This document shows positions 1-9,795 of a stretch of DNA of 64,000 nucleotides, piece by piece. Source of the DNA: Blastocladiella emersonii ATCC 22665 (Eukaryota > Blastocladiomycota > Blastocladiomycetes > Blastocladiales > Blastocladiaceae); assembly GCA_025594325.1 (NCBI GenBank), contig JANHCV010000002.1, positions 2,046,001 through 2,110,000 on the forward strand, read 5' to 3'. The notes under the pieces were generated by a model. It saw only the letters and a program-made list of their open reading frames with translations, did not search any database and was not told where the DNA came from. A program made the position numbers and the translations under genes. The first letter of the stretch is position 1. The number at the start of each line of letters is the position of its first letter.

Positions 1-104
1 GGCGGGCACCGACATCTTATCCGCGGCGGCGGCCGCCGTGGCCATCGCCGTTGTACCACCCAAATCCGCAGGTTTTGGCTTCGAGGACGTCGCGGCCTGC
101 TCCG
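1..104 (-). mobile_element. Left-edge continuation of a Gag-bearing retroelement
   Basis: This short stretch lies directly downstream of the Gag stop codon on the minus strand. An alternative frame stays open across the Gag end and runs to about position 17, as expected if the element's downstream pol frame lies off the left edge. No protease or reverse transcriptase motif is visible, so this is inference from position only. Confidence 0.35.
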
Positions 105-1181
105 CTACGCCCGACTGGCGTTTCCCGACGACGAGCGCGGGGGCGACGGGCAATCAGCCGCCTTGTGGCCGTAGCCCTTGCAGTTGTAGCACTTGATGTC
201 GGTGAGGGCGCGGCCCTGGTGCGCCGCCGCCCGCTGCCGAATCGCGCCAACGTCCATGGCGTCCGGGTCCGGGACGAGCTCGGCCGCGACGCCCGTCGCC
301 CCGCCCTCGTGCACCAGGAAGTGCTCGACCATCTTGTCGAAACGGTAGCCCTTGCGCAGCGAGGCGAAGGCCACGTCCGCGGCCAGCGGCGAGTTGCCGG
401 CCGTGACCACCAGGTAGAACTGCATCGCCAGCTCGCTGAGCGCGCGGTAGCCTGCACCGGACGCGGTCTGGCGGAACTTGGAGACGAAATCGCGCGCCGG
501 CATGGCGCCGCGCACGTACTTGAGGTTCTTGAGCTCGTGCGCGTACTCGGTCTCCGACTTCTCGGCCGGCTGCGTTGACTTGACGAGGGAGATGTAGGCG
601 TTGAACGAGCCGTAGTCCTCAAACTTGGACCCGGCCATCGCCAGCTCCACGGCCTCGAGCACCTTGCCCGTCAGCTTGCCGTGGAAGTGCGCAATCTTGA
701 ACTTCTCCGGGACGTTGAACGTGAGCTGGAGGATGCTCTCGTACTGCGTGATGGCGCTCTTGACCTTGAAGTTGACGCCGTCAACCGAATTCATGCGCAT
801 CAGCGCGTGCATCGCGGCCGGCGTGAAGCCATCAACGCCCACGCCCGGCCCGCGCGCGCTGCTGACCTGGATGCTGTCGAGCTCGCCCTGCAGGATACCG
901 TTGAGCGGCTGGCTCTGCTGCGTCTGCCGCAGCTCGACCTCGAGCGCATACGCGCGGCGCTCCGCCGTCTCGGCGCGCCGCTCGGCCGCGACCGCGCGGG
1001 CCTCGGTCGACACGCCCAGTTGCCAGTAGTCGCTGGCGACGTTGAGCGCGAGGAAGACGAGCTTGGCTTTGTCCTCGTACGGCATGACCAGGTCGCGCCA
1101 CGGCGCGAGCTGGTACTCGGGGACAATGGCCGCAACGTCAAACGTCGCCAGCTTTTTGAGGAACTGTGCCGGCGTTATCAT
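105..1181 (-). CDS. Retrotransposon Gag-like protein with CCHC zinc knuckle
   Basis: A single open frame of 358 codons from the first ATG (MITPAQF) on the minus strand. The frame is open for about 29 more codons upstream but has no further ATG. A short helical, charged segment is followed by a capsid-like region and, near the C-terminus, a classic retroviral-type zinc knuckle CYNCKGYGHKAADC, which binds nucleic acid. Gag followed by a CCHC knuckle is typical of LTR retrotransposons (Ty3/gypsy or Ty1/copia type). The element is only partly in the window, so its class and integrity cannot be judged. No long terminal repeat was recognised to its right. Confidence 0.75.
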   Translation of the reverse strand: MITPAQFLKKLATFDVAAIVPEYQLAPWRDLVMPYEDKAKLVFLALNVASDYWQLGVSTEARAVAAERRAETAERRAYALEVELRQTQQSQPLNGILQGELDSIQVSSARGPGVGVDGFTPAAMHALMRMNSVDGVNFKVKSAITQYESILQLTFNVPEKFKIAHFHGKLTGKVLEAVELAMAGSKFEDYGSFNAYISLVKSTQPAEKSETEYAHELKNLKYVRGAMPARDFVSKFRQTASGAGYRALSELAMQFYLVVTAGNSPLAADVAFASLRKGYRFDKMVEHFLVHEGGATGVAAELVPDPDAMDVGAIRQRAAAHQGRALTDIKCYNCKGYGHKAADCPSPPRSSSGNASRA

Positions 1182-1774
1182 TTTGCCGTCGTGGAAGAAA
1201 TCACCGCTCGGAGGGGGTTTTACGGTGATACAAAGTGTAAGGTGCCGAGGGGGAGGGTCTTGTGCCACGAGGAATGACTAGCCGGATAATGAAGGATTGT
1301 ATCACGAATGACAAGAGAGAGGGAGAGCGAGGGCAACGCTCGGCTTATGAGGGACTGCGCCACCAGCCTGCGCCACCAGCCCGAGCCGTTGGATCACTGA
1401 ACCGTGACAGCACCGCGTGATTTCCCGACGCGCCTCGCGTCTCGCGGGTTTCACCTCCCACTCTCACTGCAACGCCAATTCCTGACTCGCTTGCGGGAGA
1501 CTTGCAGCGAAATGAATCGATCCACGTCGTCAAAACCCCGTGTTTCTGCCATGCAATGTGGCGCAGCGCGTCGCTGCCGTCCAAGCGGGCTAGCTCACGT
1601 TCATCCACTACGAAGCGCGAAGGGAGCTCAACGAAAGACAACTGTGTTTATAGAAGGAGCAACTACTGAGTTTGTATGCGGTGCAAACTAGGCGAACATG
1701 CCTTCATGCTGAGTCGTTTCCACGTTACCCACAAACGTCCAGCCCAACAGTCGTTGTTTCGTCCCAAGACTCGA
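1182..1774. other. Intergenic region between Gag element and F-box-like pseudogene
   Basis: No convincing gene. A variant of the shared promoter-like motif (GTGATTTCCCG followed by ACGCGCCTC) lies at about 1417-1436, upstream of Gag in the same orientation as upstream of the neighbouring F-box-like genes. Confidence 0.4.
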
Positions 1775-3874
1775 TTACTGCGCTCGCTGGGCCCATGAAG
1801 TCTCAGCTAAAACCATGACGCTTCGAACTGATTGCTCCCAACTGCATCCATAGTTGCACATCCTCCACGACGCGTCCGCTCCTGGAATGTCGTCCCAAGA
1901 AGCAATCGCGCACAATCGGCCCCATGACCGCCTGATCATGGGCAAACGCGGGAGTAGCTGCTTTTGGTCTTTCACGCACTTGTCCAGCAGCAACGGGATG
2001 AGACCATGCCAAGCACGCTGGCGCATGAGCGGACAGCTGGGGCAGAGAGCTGGCGTTTGTTGGCCAACAAAGTACTCGGGTCGCAGCGACACGCCAAGGA
2101 CACCGTCGGGGATAATGAGAGACCGGATTATGGCGCGAAGGGAGAAGGGAGCCGTGTTGCCCGCATCGATCATGTCCAGACTGTCCTCGCTCAGTCCATT
2201 GCCTGCGGTCGAGATGAGAAGCCACACGAGGTCAACGGCTGCGGCCCAAACTGCGCGCTCCTCGTTTGCGTTCAAAGGAATCAAGGTGAACAGCCCGTCG
2301 GGAAGCGCGAGGTCTCCGTCATAGTCGAACAAAAAGTTGAACTGCCAATCTTTATGCCACTCGCCGTCGTTGATGGAGCACGCGCAGATGAAAATCATGG
2401 AGGATTAGGTTCCCGTTGTCGCCGTTGCTGTGAGGTCCCGGAACCAGAGCGAACAGCACAACCGCAAGAGCGACCTCCATGTATCCAATAGTTTCCAGAC
2501 AGCCATTGCGATACGCTACACGACCAGCGAATGTACTTGGGGACGTTTCAGGCTCGCGGTGTTGCACATGATAAAAAAAGTGCGGCGTGAGACGTACCAT
2601 CAAGGAGAAGGTACATCCAATCCTGCGCCGAGTATTGCTCGCGGATTTGCGCGACAAAGTCCAGCTCACCTCGAGCCACAAGCGCGCCGACGATGTCGCT
2701 CTATCGGCGCGGAGCAATGAAGCCATAACTGTCGAGAATTTCGATTTCGTCAAGCGAAAGCCCGCGATCAACCCATTTTGCAACCAAAGGACCGGGTTGC
2801 TTCTGCGTGTCATCCAGCTGAAAGTAACGAGGGACCAAGGTCTCAAGCAGCAGGGAGGGAGGGACCCAACACACAAGCTGCGTATCTTCGCGCCCAGGGT
2901 CGATTGCGAGTGCGGGGATGACGAGGTGAGGGAACTTGGCCAAGAGCGGGAAAAAGAGCTTGGGACCAACGATCAAGGTGGTGTGGACGTTCAAGTTCCG
3001 AACTGCCGTCGACATTTGCGCGCCGCGGTCGAGGAACCACGTGAAAAAGTGCTCTGAGTGCGGTGGTTGATGAAGTATAAACTCCGCCGGCTCCAGAGTG
3101 AACAACAGAGCGGTGAGCGCGGGCTCGTCAACACCGTACCGTGGCTCCTGGAGGAGAAGCTCAAAGCACGGGTATTTTCCGATCAAAGCACGGGTATTTT
3201 CCGATCAGCGTGGCCGAGTAAGAAAGAGCGGTACCGAATCGAACAGGCGACTGGGGCAGGCCACAGTCTTCGGCAAGGGCGTGCAAAAAGACAAGGTCCT
3301 CGACGAAGAAGATCCGTTCTTCAAGCTTGAGCTCCAGGTCAAGCAGTTGAGGCTTTTCGGCAACAAGCCTGTCGAGGATCAGCCGCAGCGCGTCCGTCTG
3401 GTCATCCACCATGGATTTGACCACAAGCCAAACTAGCGTGACGAGTGGGTACTTGAAAGAAAGTGGAACCGGTGCGTTCGGGTGGCGGCTTGCTCCGATG
3501 CTCGTGCAAGCGCTTCGGGTCAATGTCGCTGTCGCGGATGCGACGGCGCAAGACGGCCGCCAAGTTGACATAGAGCGGAGTGAGATGGCTATCGTCCTGA
3601 CCCGACGTCGAGGCGGAACCAGTATTAGTGCGCTTTTGGTACTCGACGTCAAACCACGTCACCACGTAGAGGGGATCAAGGTCCTCGTAGGAGCAATATT
3701 TCAGACTTTTGAGTACGGCGGAGAAGGTCCAAGAAGATGTCAGGGGTTCGTCGGCGACCGAGGCAGAAGAAACCTCGATGCGGCCGGGACGAGGGCACGC
3801 GGGATCGCGAATTGCAGCACAACGCTCACCAGCTCCGTGGGAAGCGTTGACAGGATGCGTCCATCAGTTTGCAT
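1775..3874 (-). pseudogene. F-box-like family copy 1, multiply frameshifted pseudogene
   Basis: The minus strand carries all parts of the family seen in copies 2-4, but in broken frames. The start (MQTDGRIL..LPTELVSVVLQFA) is followed within about 30 codons by a shift. A second shift falls near 3460, before VPLSFKYPLVTLVW. A third is caused by a 22-bp tandem duplication at 3161-3204, and further breaks follow near IAPRR and near LHDF. The exon 1/exon 2 splice sites are still recognisable (GATG^GTACGT, and GTGTAG before CGTATCGC), so the gene was once spliced like its neighbours. The exon 2 cysteine signature (CPSCPLMRQRAW, later CNYGC) also survives. The protein function of the family is unknown. 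Confidence 0.8.
3161..3204. repeat. 22-bp perfect tandem duplication inside pseudogene copy 1
   Basis: Two head-to-tail copies of a 22-bp unit beginning tcaaagcacgggtatt. Because 22 is not a multiple of three, the duplication shifts the reading frame of the F-box-like pseudogene exactly where the ILGKYPCF-type segment repeats in the translation. It is probably a replication-slippage event. Confidence 0.9.
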
Positions 3875-4008
3875 CAGGTTATTGTTGCATGTAGGCTTTA
3901 CAGTGTGCTTCATTGCAACTCAACGGGGAGCGAGGACGGTGTGGCGCTGGGCATGCGCCGGCGATCAAGCAGTTTCAGAACGAGGCAGGCGCATCACGTT
4001 TTATCCCG

Positions 4009-4017
4009 ACGCGTCTC
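4009..4017 (+). promoter_or_regulatory. ACGCGTCTC motif upstream of F-box-like copy 1
   Basis: ACGCGTCTC preceded by CACGTTTTATCCCG, 135 bp upstream of the copy 1 ATG (minus-strand gene). The same word at similar distance precedes copies 2, 3 and 4. The ACGCGT core equals the MluI cell-cycle box bound by MBF in ascomycetes; a role here is inference. Confidence 0.5.
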
Positions 4018-4217
4018 GCATCCTGTCTCACAGCCGCGGCGGCTTGCGTGACGAGCTTCCCCGTCGCTAGCTGTACTCAAAATACGTTTTGCTTATTTCT
4101 CGCACCGTATGGAATCCACATTTCCGCTTTCACGAAACGCGTTGTATTGCTCCGAGCTATTGCAAGGGGCGCCTCGCGTCGTGCTGCCCGAGTCGAATAG
4201 ACCGTTAGCGGAACGAT

Positions 4218-6671
4218 TTAAGCAGTTGTACCAGACGAACCGACGGACCGGCTACTCGAAGAGCTGCTTGAGGAGCCACTCGAGGAGCTACTCGAGCCTA
4301 ATGAATCAAGTGGGAACTGCTCAGCTGCCTCCGGCGCGATCCGCGCAAACTCGGCTGCGGCGAGATCGTTACCAACGTCCTCGGGCAAGTTCGCGACCGC
4401 CTGTTGAACGAGAGCAGCGAGTGACTGAGCACCAGCGAGACCGTCCAGGGCGCCATCCGGCACCAAGCGCAAGACGTTATGCGAGACGCATCCCGAGTAC
4501 ACCTCGTTCCGCAGAGTGTCGAACGCCTCATGCGGATCGCTTTCGAATAGAAGCCGCGCAACAAGTAGGACAGATTCGACCGAGTCACAACCGCGAGAGC
4601 AACGCGAACCCAAGGAGGCGTTGTTGCCACCAAATGCATAGCTGCAAAGCCGTGACCAAAAGTCGTCAAAGAGTGAAGCCAAGTCACGATTCTCGCACTG
4701 ATAGCATAGCGCTTCCGCAAGACGCCGCCAGACCCACTGATCCGTAATCGGGCAGGACGGGCAATAAGGTTCGGCATAGGTCCAGTATTCGAACGGTTGT
4801 CTTGGAACGTGCTCGACCTGGAAGAGAGCTCGAATCGCGACATGAACGAATGTAGGGGAAGCTTGCATATGGTCGAAAACCATTTCCTCGGCGATGTTGT
4901 CGGACATGACCGACAATAAAAGCCAAGTCAAGTCGACTATCGTTTCCCCAACCACGCGATCCTCGACGGGACCGTGTTTCGCTGGGTCGAAGAGTCTGCA
5001 AGAGAGTTCAAGCTCGTAATTATGCCCAAAGAGGAAGTTCCGTTGCCAAGGAAAATCGTGGCCCTTTGAGCGCTTAAGGTGATGATCGATAAAATCGCCA
5101 AGCCGCAGAAAGCTGACATCGCCATTCGGCGGGCATCGAGTAAGAGCATAGAAAATCACGTCCGAGCGGGTTGCCCTGCCAGCGCGAGCTGTACGACTGC
5201 CGTTATAGTGAGCTACGCGTGATGTTAAGGTCAGGCTTCATTCGTCGCTGGATTAGGAAGTGCAAGTCGTACCGTCCAGCAGGAGCTTCTTCCATTGATC
5301 GCTGGAATAGCGACTGCGGAGACAATCAATTAAGGTCGTCTCTCGCCGAGCAATAGCTGCACCCAACACGTAGCTCCAGCACTTGGTCGCAACAAGACCG
5401 TGAGAGTCGAGTAGTTCGAAATGCTTGACAGGAAGATCGCGACTGAACCAGGACACGATAAAAGTTTCGAGCCGGCCAGGTACCAGCGCATCTTCGTCTT
5501 CGTCTTCGTCATCCTCCGAAAACGGGCCAGCGTGCGCAGCAGCACCTTGAAAATAAAGCGTATAGTCGTTCTCGTCGTGCTCGGAGTCTGAACCGCTTCG
5601 CTCGGAGTCCGAACTGTCTCGCTCGGAGTCCGAATCATCCAGCGCGGCATCTTCAAGAAGATTGGCATCCAAGTCATAGGCCGGTACGACAATATTTGAA
5701 AATTGTCGCAGAAGCGGAATGAAATGCGTGTGGCCGGCGGACGCTGCCGCGCAAACGTAGAGACTGCGCGTCGCTTCCGACCCTGGCGGGCAGCGCGAGA
5801 AGATCCACGAAATAATGGCTTTGGTGCTTGACGGAGACGTGTCTGCTGTCATCCGTTGGACCACGTAGTTTGCTGATGCCTCCGCGTAAAGCAACGAGAC
5901 GACGGTTGATTGGTCCACCGCGAAGCGGGGCTCGGTGACAAGAAGCTTGAAAGCCGAGAAATCCCAAGTCAGGACTGCGAGGTAGCACATGGCGTCGAGA
6001 AACCGAACCGGAGCAGTCGACATACCAAACTCGCCGGCAGGAGTGTCGACCGTGACAAACTCTTGGGCGAGTGAGGCCCACTGCGTGAGCTCGAGGTGAA
6101 TGTCCAGCAAAGGTCGCCGCTCGGCAACCATTTGATCGAGAATTTGCTCCAAAACATCCACGCGGCCGTGTGCCAAGGTCGCCACGACTAGCCGGACAAG
6201 CGAGAGCAACGGATCGGTAAAGATAGGTGTGATGCGTTCCGGATGCGAGCTCGCCGCATACTCGCGCAAGTGTGCCGTATTGACAACGCCGGGACGTAGC
6301 TTCCGGCGAAAACATGCGCTCAGGTTGACGAACACGGTGGCCGACATCGGAATCCAGCTGTGTGACGCAAAGTTGCCCGTGGACGAAGTTTGCACTGTTG
6401 CGATGCGGAGTTTCGACGAGAAAAGACGCGTCAGCTCGTCCTGGGGCGGGGGCGGGCGACTCTGGTAAAACGAATAGTACGGGTGACGCAGCGGCACGAC
6501 AAGCCGCTTGACAACGGTGACGGTCCAGGAAGCGGAGACGCGTTTGTCTGTAAATGCAGCGCGAAGCGAAGCCGATGCAGCCATGACCGCGGGGCGAGGG
6601 GCCGCGAGCTCTAGAACGGCGCCGACCAGCTCCGCGGGGAGACGCGCAAGGGTATTTTCATCTGTTTGCAT
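4218..6671 (-). CDS. F-box-like / conserved-cysteine family protein, copy 2 (intact)
   Basis: Two exons, 6671..5273 and 5212..4218, with a 60-bp phase-1 intron (GTACGACTT...CGTAG); 797 residues. The N-terminus (LPAELVGAVLELAAPRPAVMAAS) resembles an F-box, a module that usually links substrates to SCF ubiquitin ligases. It is followed by about 400 residues of degenerate helical, ankyrin-like character. Exon 2 carries a family signature CxxCP...Q.W.R..., then W.RLC, then CxxxC, possibly a metal site. Copy 2 alone has an acidic Asp/Ser-Glu-Arg repeat insertion near residues 345-375 and a poly-serine C-terminal tail. Start chosen at MQTDENTL by alignment with the other copies. Function unknown. 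Confidence 0.7.
5575..5645. repeat. Coding minisatellite (SDSER repeats) in copy 2
   Basis: Three near-identical 24-bp units containing gctcggagtc encode DSDSERDSSDSERSGSDSE in the reverse frame. The insertion is absent from copies 3 and 4 at the homologous place, so it arose after duplication. Confidence 0.7.
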
Positions 6672-6795
6672 CGAGCTATTGGGCCAGGGGGATCCGTGGT
6701 ACGTCTCTATAGGACGGCTGCGAGGAGAGAGGAAGCGACGCGCGAGCGACGCGATGGGTGGGAATCGGTCGCGCTTGAAACCATGTGATATCTCG

Positions 6796-6804
6796 ACGCG
6801 TCTC
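6796..6804 (+). promoter_or_regulatory. ACGCGTCTC motif upstream of F-box-like copy 2
   Basis: The sequence CATGTGATATCTCG runs directly into ACGCGTCTC, 125 bp upstream of the copy 2 ATG. Spacing and orientation match copies 1, 3 and 4. Confidence 0.55.
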
Positions 6805-7008
6805 AACTCACGCGCGTGCGAGCTCGTGCGCGAGCCATCGCGGGCTCGGTACCTGACGGGGCCGGGTTCCTCGAAACTGTCGAGTCAACAACGCGTATAT
6901 TGTATGAAATCAACAACGTCAAAAACACGAGGAGCAACATCATGTCCATGGGTGGCGAGACTGTCGTGGTCGAGGCGCATCTTCAAGGCCACGAAACTGC
7001 ACGGTGGC

Positions 7009-9206
7009 TCAACCCGAAGTCGCTTCTGCAGCGTTTCCCGGAGCCCCGTCTTCATCAGCAACGAGCTTCGAAACGAGCTGCGCCATGAAGCGGGGATTGA
7101 CTATGTTCTCCGCATCGTGTTCAATCGGAAGGAGACGCGCCAAGGTACTTTCAAAACCAGGAAACTCATTCCTCAGTGAAGCGACGCCACCCACAAACAT
7201 AACGTGTGCAGCGATCCGAGCCGAGCTAAAGTAGCTACAATCGCACGTTTTCTGAGAGTCTTCGCGGGGACCAGCATCATTCGCAATGCTGCAAAGTCGC
7301 GTCCACGGCTGGTCAATGAGATCCACGAGTAAGATTGGATGCTCTGGATTCCACATGCAGCAAAGCTCGGAGACCAGTTCGCGCCAGGGCCGCTGCGACA
7401 CGAGGGGACATTTTGAGCAATACTTTGGATCGGGCAAAAACGCGAGCATCTCCGGCGCGTCGCTGGTATCGACAGGCGCGAGCAGAGCCCGGATCACCGC
7501 GTGAAGGAGAAGAGACACGGAATTGGACATGGCGATCCGCTTGAGGAGCCCATCCTTGAGAGCGGGATTCGTCATGGTCGAGGTAAGAAACCATGTCAGA
7601 TCAACCGATGCGGCCCAATGCATGAGCTCCGAAGCATCATCCGTCGCAGTTGACAAAAGTAGCTGGGCGGGGATGGCAAGTTGCCCGCTCTTGCTGTCAA
7701 AGAGGAATATGGACCTCCAGTCGTTGCACACGTCGTCGTCATCGTAGCAAAAGTCGCTGATGAAGTCATGAAGCGTGTACTCGAATTCGCAGGTGTGAGG
7801 GCCTGGGACCAACGCGAATTGCATCACGGCCTTGGCAGCGTCGAGAGACCCTCGCGTGGCGCGCCGACCGTCGGCATAGGCTAGACTCGCACGTAAAAGG
7901 TCAAAATGTGTTTTGCGCCGAATAGTACTAGATTTTAGGTCGTACCATCGATGACCAGCTTCTTCCACTCCACGGGCGAGTACCGCTTGCGAAGCTTTGC
8001 AACATAGTCAAATTCTTCACGCGCAAGGACGGCACCGAGGATGAAGCTCCAGCATTTTTGCGCAACAAGCCCGTGGCCGTCGAGCATGTCGAGATCTGCG
8101 AGCGGAAGGTCACCGTCGACCCAAGCAATGATGTGGTTTCCAAGCAGCCGTTCGTTTATCTCGTCATCACCGAAAAAGTCATGCGTCGCGTCGTCAAGAA
8201 ACGCGTCATTGAACTGTTCGTCAAAAGCAAGCCCGGGCGTGATGACGTCGGGGAATTGCGAGAGGAGCGGAATGAGGACGCCGCTGCCCATGCGCGCTGC
8301 CTTGAGAACGTACTTACGACGCGTGGCATCCTCCAGTTCCGTGGCGCGCTCGAAGATCCAGCGGAAAATTGGGAGCGAGCGCCCCACTGAGGTCTTTGGA
8401 TTTGCGGCTTCAAGCACGAGAGTCGCTGGGTCCTCCATGCTAAGGAGTTCGAAGAGGGCTGTTTGGTCGACCGCGTAGCGAGACTCTCCAACGAGGAGCG
8501 AAAAGCACGAGTGATCCCAAGAGAACACGGAAAAGTAGGCGAGCGCGACGTGGAACGGGATTGGGTGTTCGGGAAAATCGTAATCTGGGGCTAAGATGAA
8601 TATCCCGGTGAACTCGTTGAGGAAGACGGCCCAATCCCAAAGATTGAGTTCCAGATTGAGGATCTGGCGCCCGCTGGCGACATCCATGTCGAGAATCTGT
8701 TGCATTGCCTCGGCTCGGTCCAGCACGGCGGTCCCGACGATGACACGGACAAGGTAGACAAGGTGGTCTTTAAAAATGGTAACGCTGCCCGTTCGCGTGC
8801 TCCAGTGAGTATCGACATACACCTCGATTGTACCCGGGTTTATGCCGTTTGGGCGGATACGGCGACGCAGCAGGCTGGCCAGTTTGACGAAATAGGTCGC
8901 AGGAACAGGGCTTGGTGCGTGAGGCGGATTTTCCGACTCGCCCGCCGGGCGCGGACCTTGATGGTTGAGGTCCACTGACATGATGCGACCCAGCCAAAAA
9001 TTGAAGTCACTCCCCGTGCGAGAAACAAATTCGGAGATGCGATTGCCCGTAGAGACGATCCAAGAGAACAATACGCGATCGTCGGCAACGACGGCGTGGA
9101 GCGAGGCCGAAGCGGCCGGGACGACAGTTCGCGGTGCGGCGAGCTGCAGGACGAAGCTCACAAGCTCGACGGGAAGCACCCCGAAGGCATATTAATTTGT
9201 TTGCAT
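7009..9206 (-). pseudogene. F-box-like family copy 3, full length but with a stop at codon 5
   Basis: Exons 9206..7946 and 7880..7009, separated by a 65-bp phase-1 intron (GTACGACC...TCTAG). Apart from one codon the gene is open throughout (about 710 codons) and closely parallels copy 4. Codon 5 is TAA (9194-9192) where copy 4 has GAA (MQTN* versus MQANEY). An upstream in-frame ATG pair (MMRGTMSNL, conserved with copy 4) does not help, as it precedes the stop. The next in-frame ATG is about 70 residues in, beyond the F-box-like segment. The cysteine signature (CSKCPLVSQRPW, CDC) is intact. This looks like a very recent pseudogene, a sequencing error, or a gene using a downstream start. Confidence 0.65.
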
Positions 9207-9331
9207 TAAGTTACTCATAGTTCCGCGCATCATGGCGGGCGTGATAAGCAGCGAGCTGTGGACGGAGCGGCGTTGATCCTGGCGAAGGACACAGACGGGT
9301 GTGTGGCGCAGCCACACCGCGTGATATCGCA

Positions 9332-9340
9332 ACGCGTCTC
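9332..9340 (+). promoter_or_regulatory. ACGCGTCTC motif upstream of F-box-like copy 3
   Basis: GCGTGATATCGCA precedes ACGCGTCTC, 126 bp upstream of the copy 3 ATG, followed by repeated CACCGCGTGTCT words. Confidence 0.55.
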
Positions 9341-9795
9341 ACCGCGTGTCTCACCGCGTGTCGCTCACCGTCGCGAGCGAGACAAGAGCCGTTGGCAAAG
9401 CCCAATAAAACTTTGACGTTTCCTAAACTCTCGATCTACACGCTCGTTTGACGCTGACCTGGCCTAGCGCTCCACGGCGGCATGGTCCGCTCGCTCGGCC
9501 TGAGCCCCTGAGCAGGATTGCGCTGCTCACTCACTGGTCGCTGCTCGCTGGTAATTGATTGCGCGATTTCTTTTTATGGTCTCCAGCTATGTGAGCGAGG
9601 CATCGCAGACTTCGCGTTTTATGGTCGCGGGCGGGAAGCTTGACATGTTCGATTGTTTGCAACTGTGGAACTTTCTATCATGAATCGTAAAACAACAAAA
9701 ACCGGGCGAGTCGACGGTCAGGAAAATGCTGGCAAAATTGGAGTCGGGTCGAGCGCGATCAAAGCTCATCCGTGAGCTGGAAGGTAAATGACGGC
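9341..9795. other. Intergenic region between copies 3 and 4
   Basis: Apart from GTGTCTC-rich sequence just right of the motif, I see no gene or repeat here. Confidence 0.4.
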
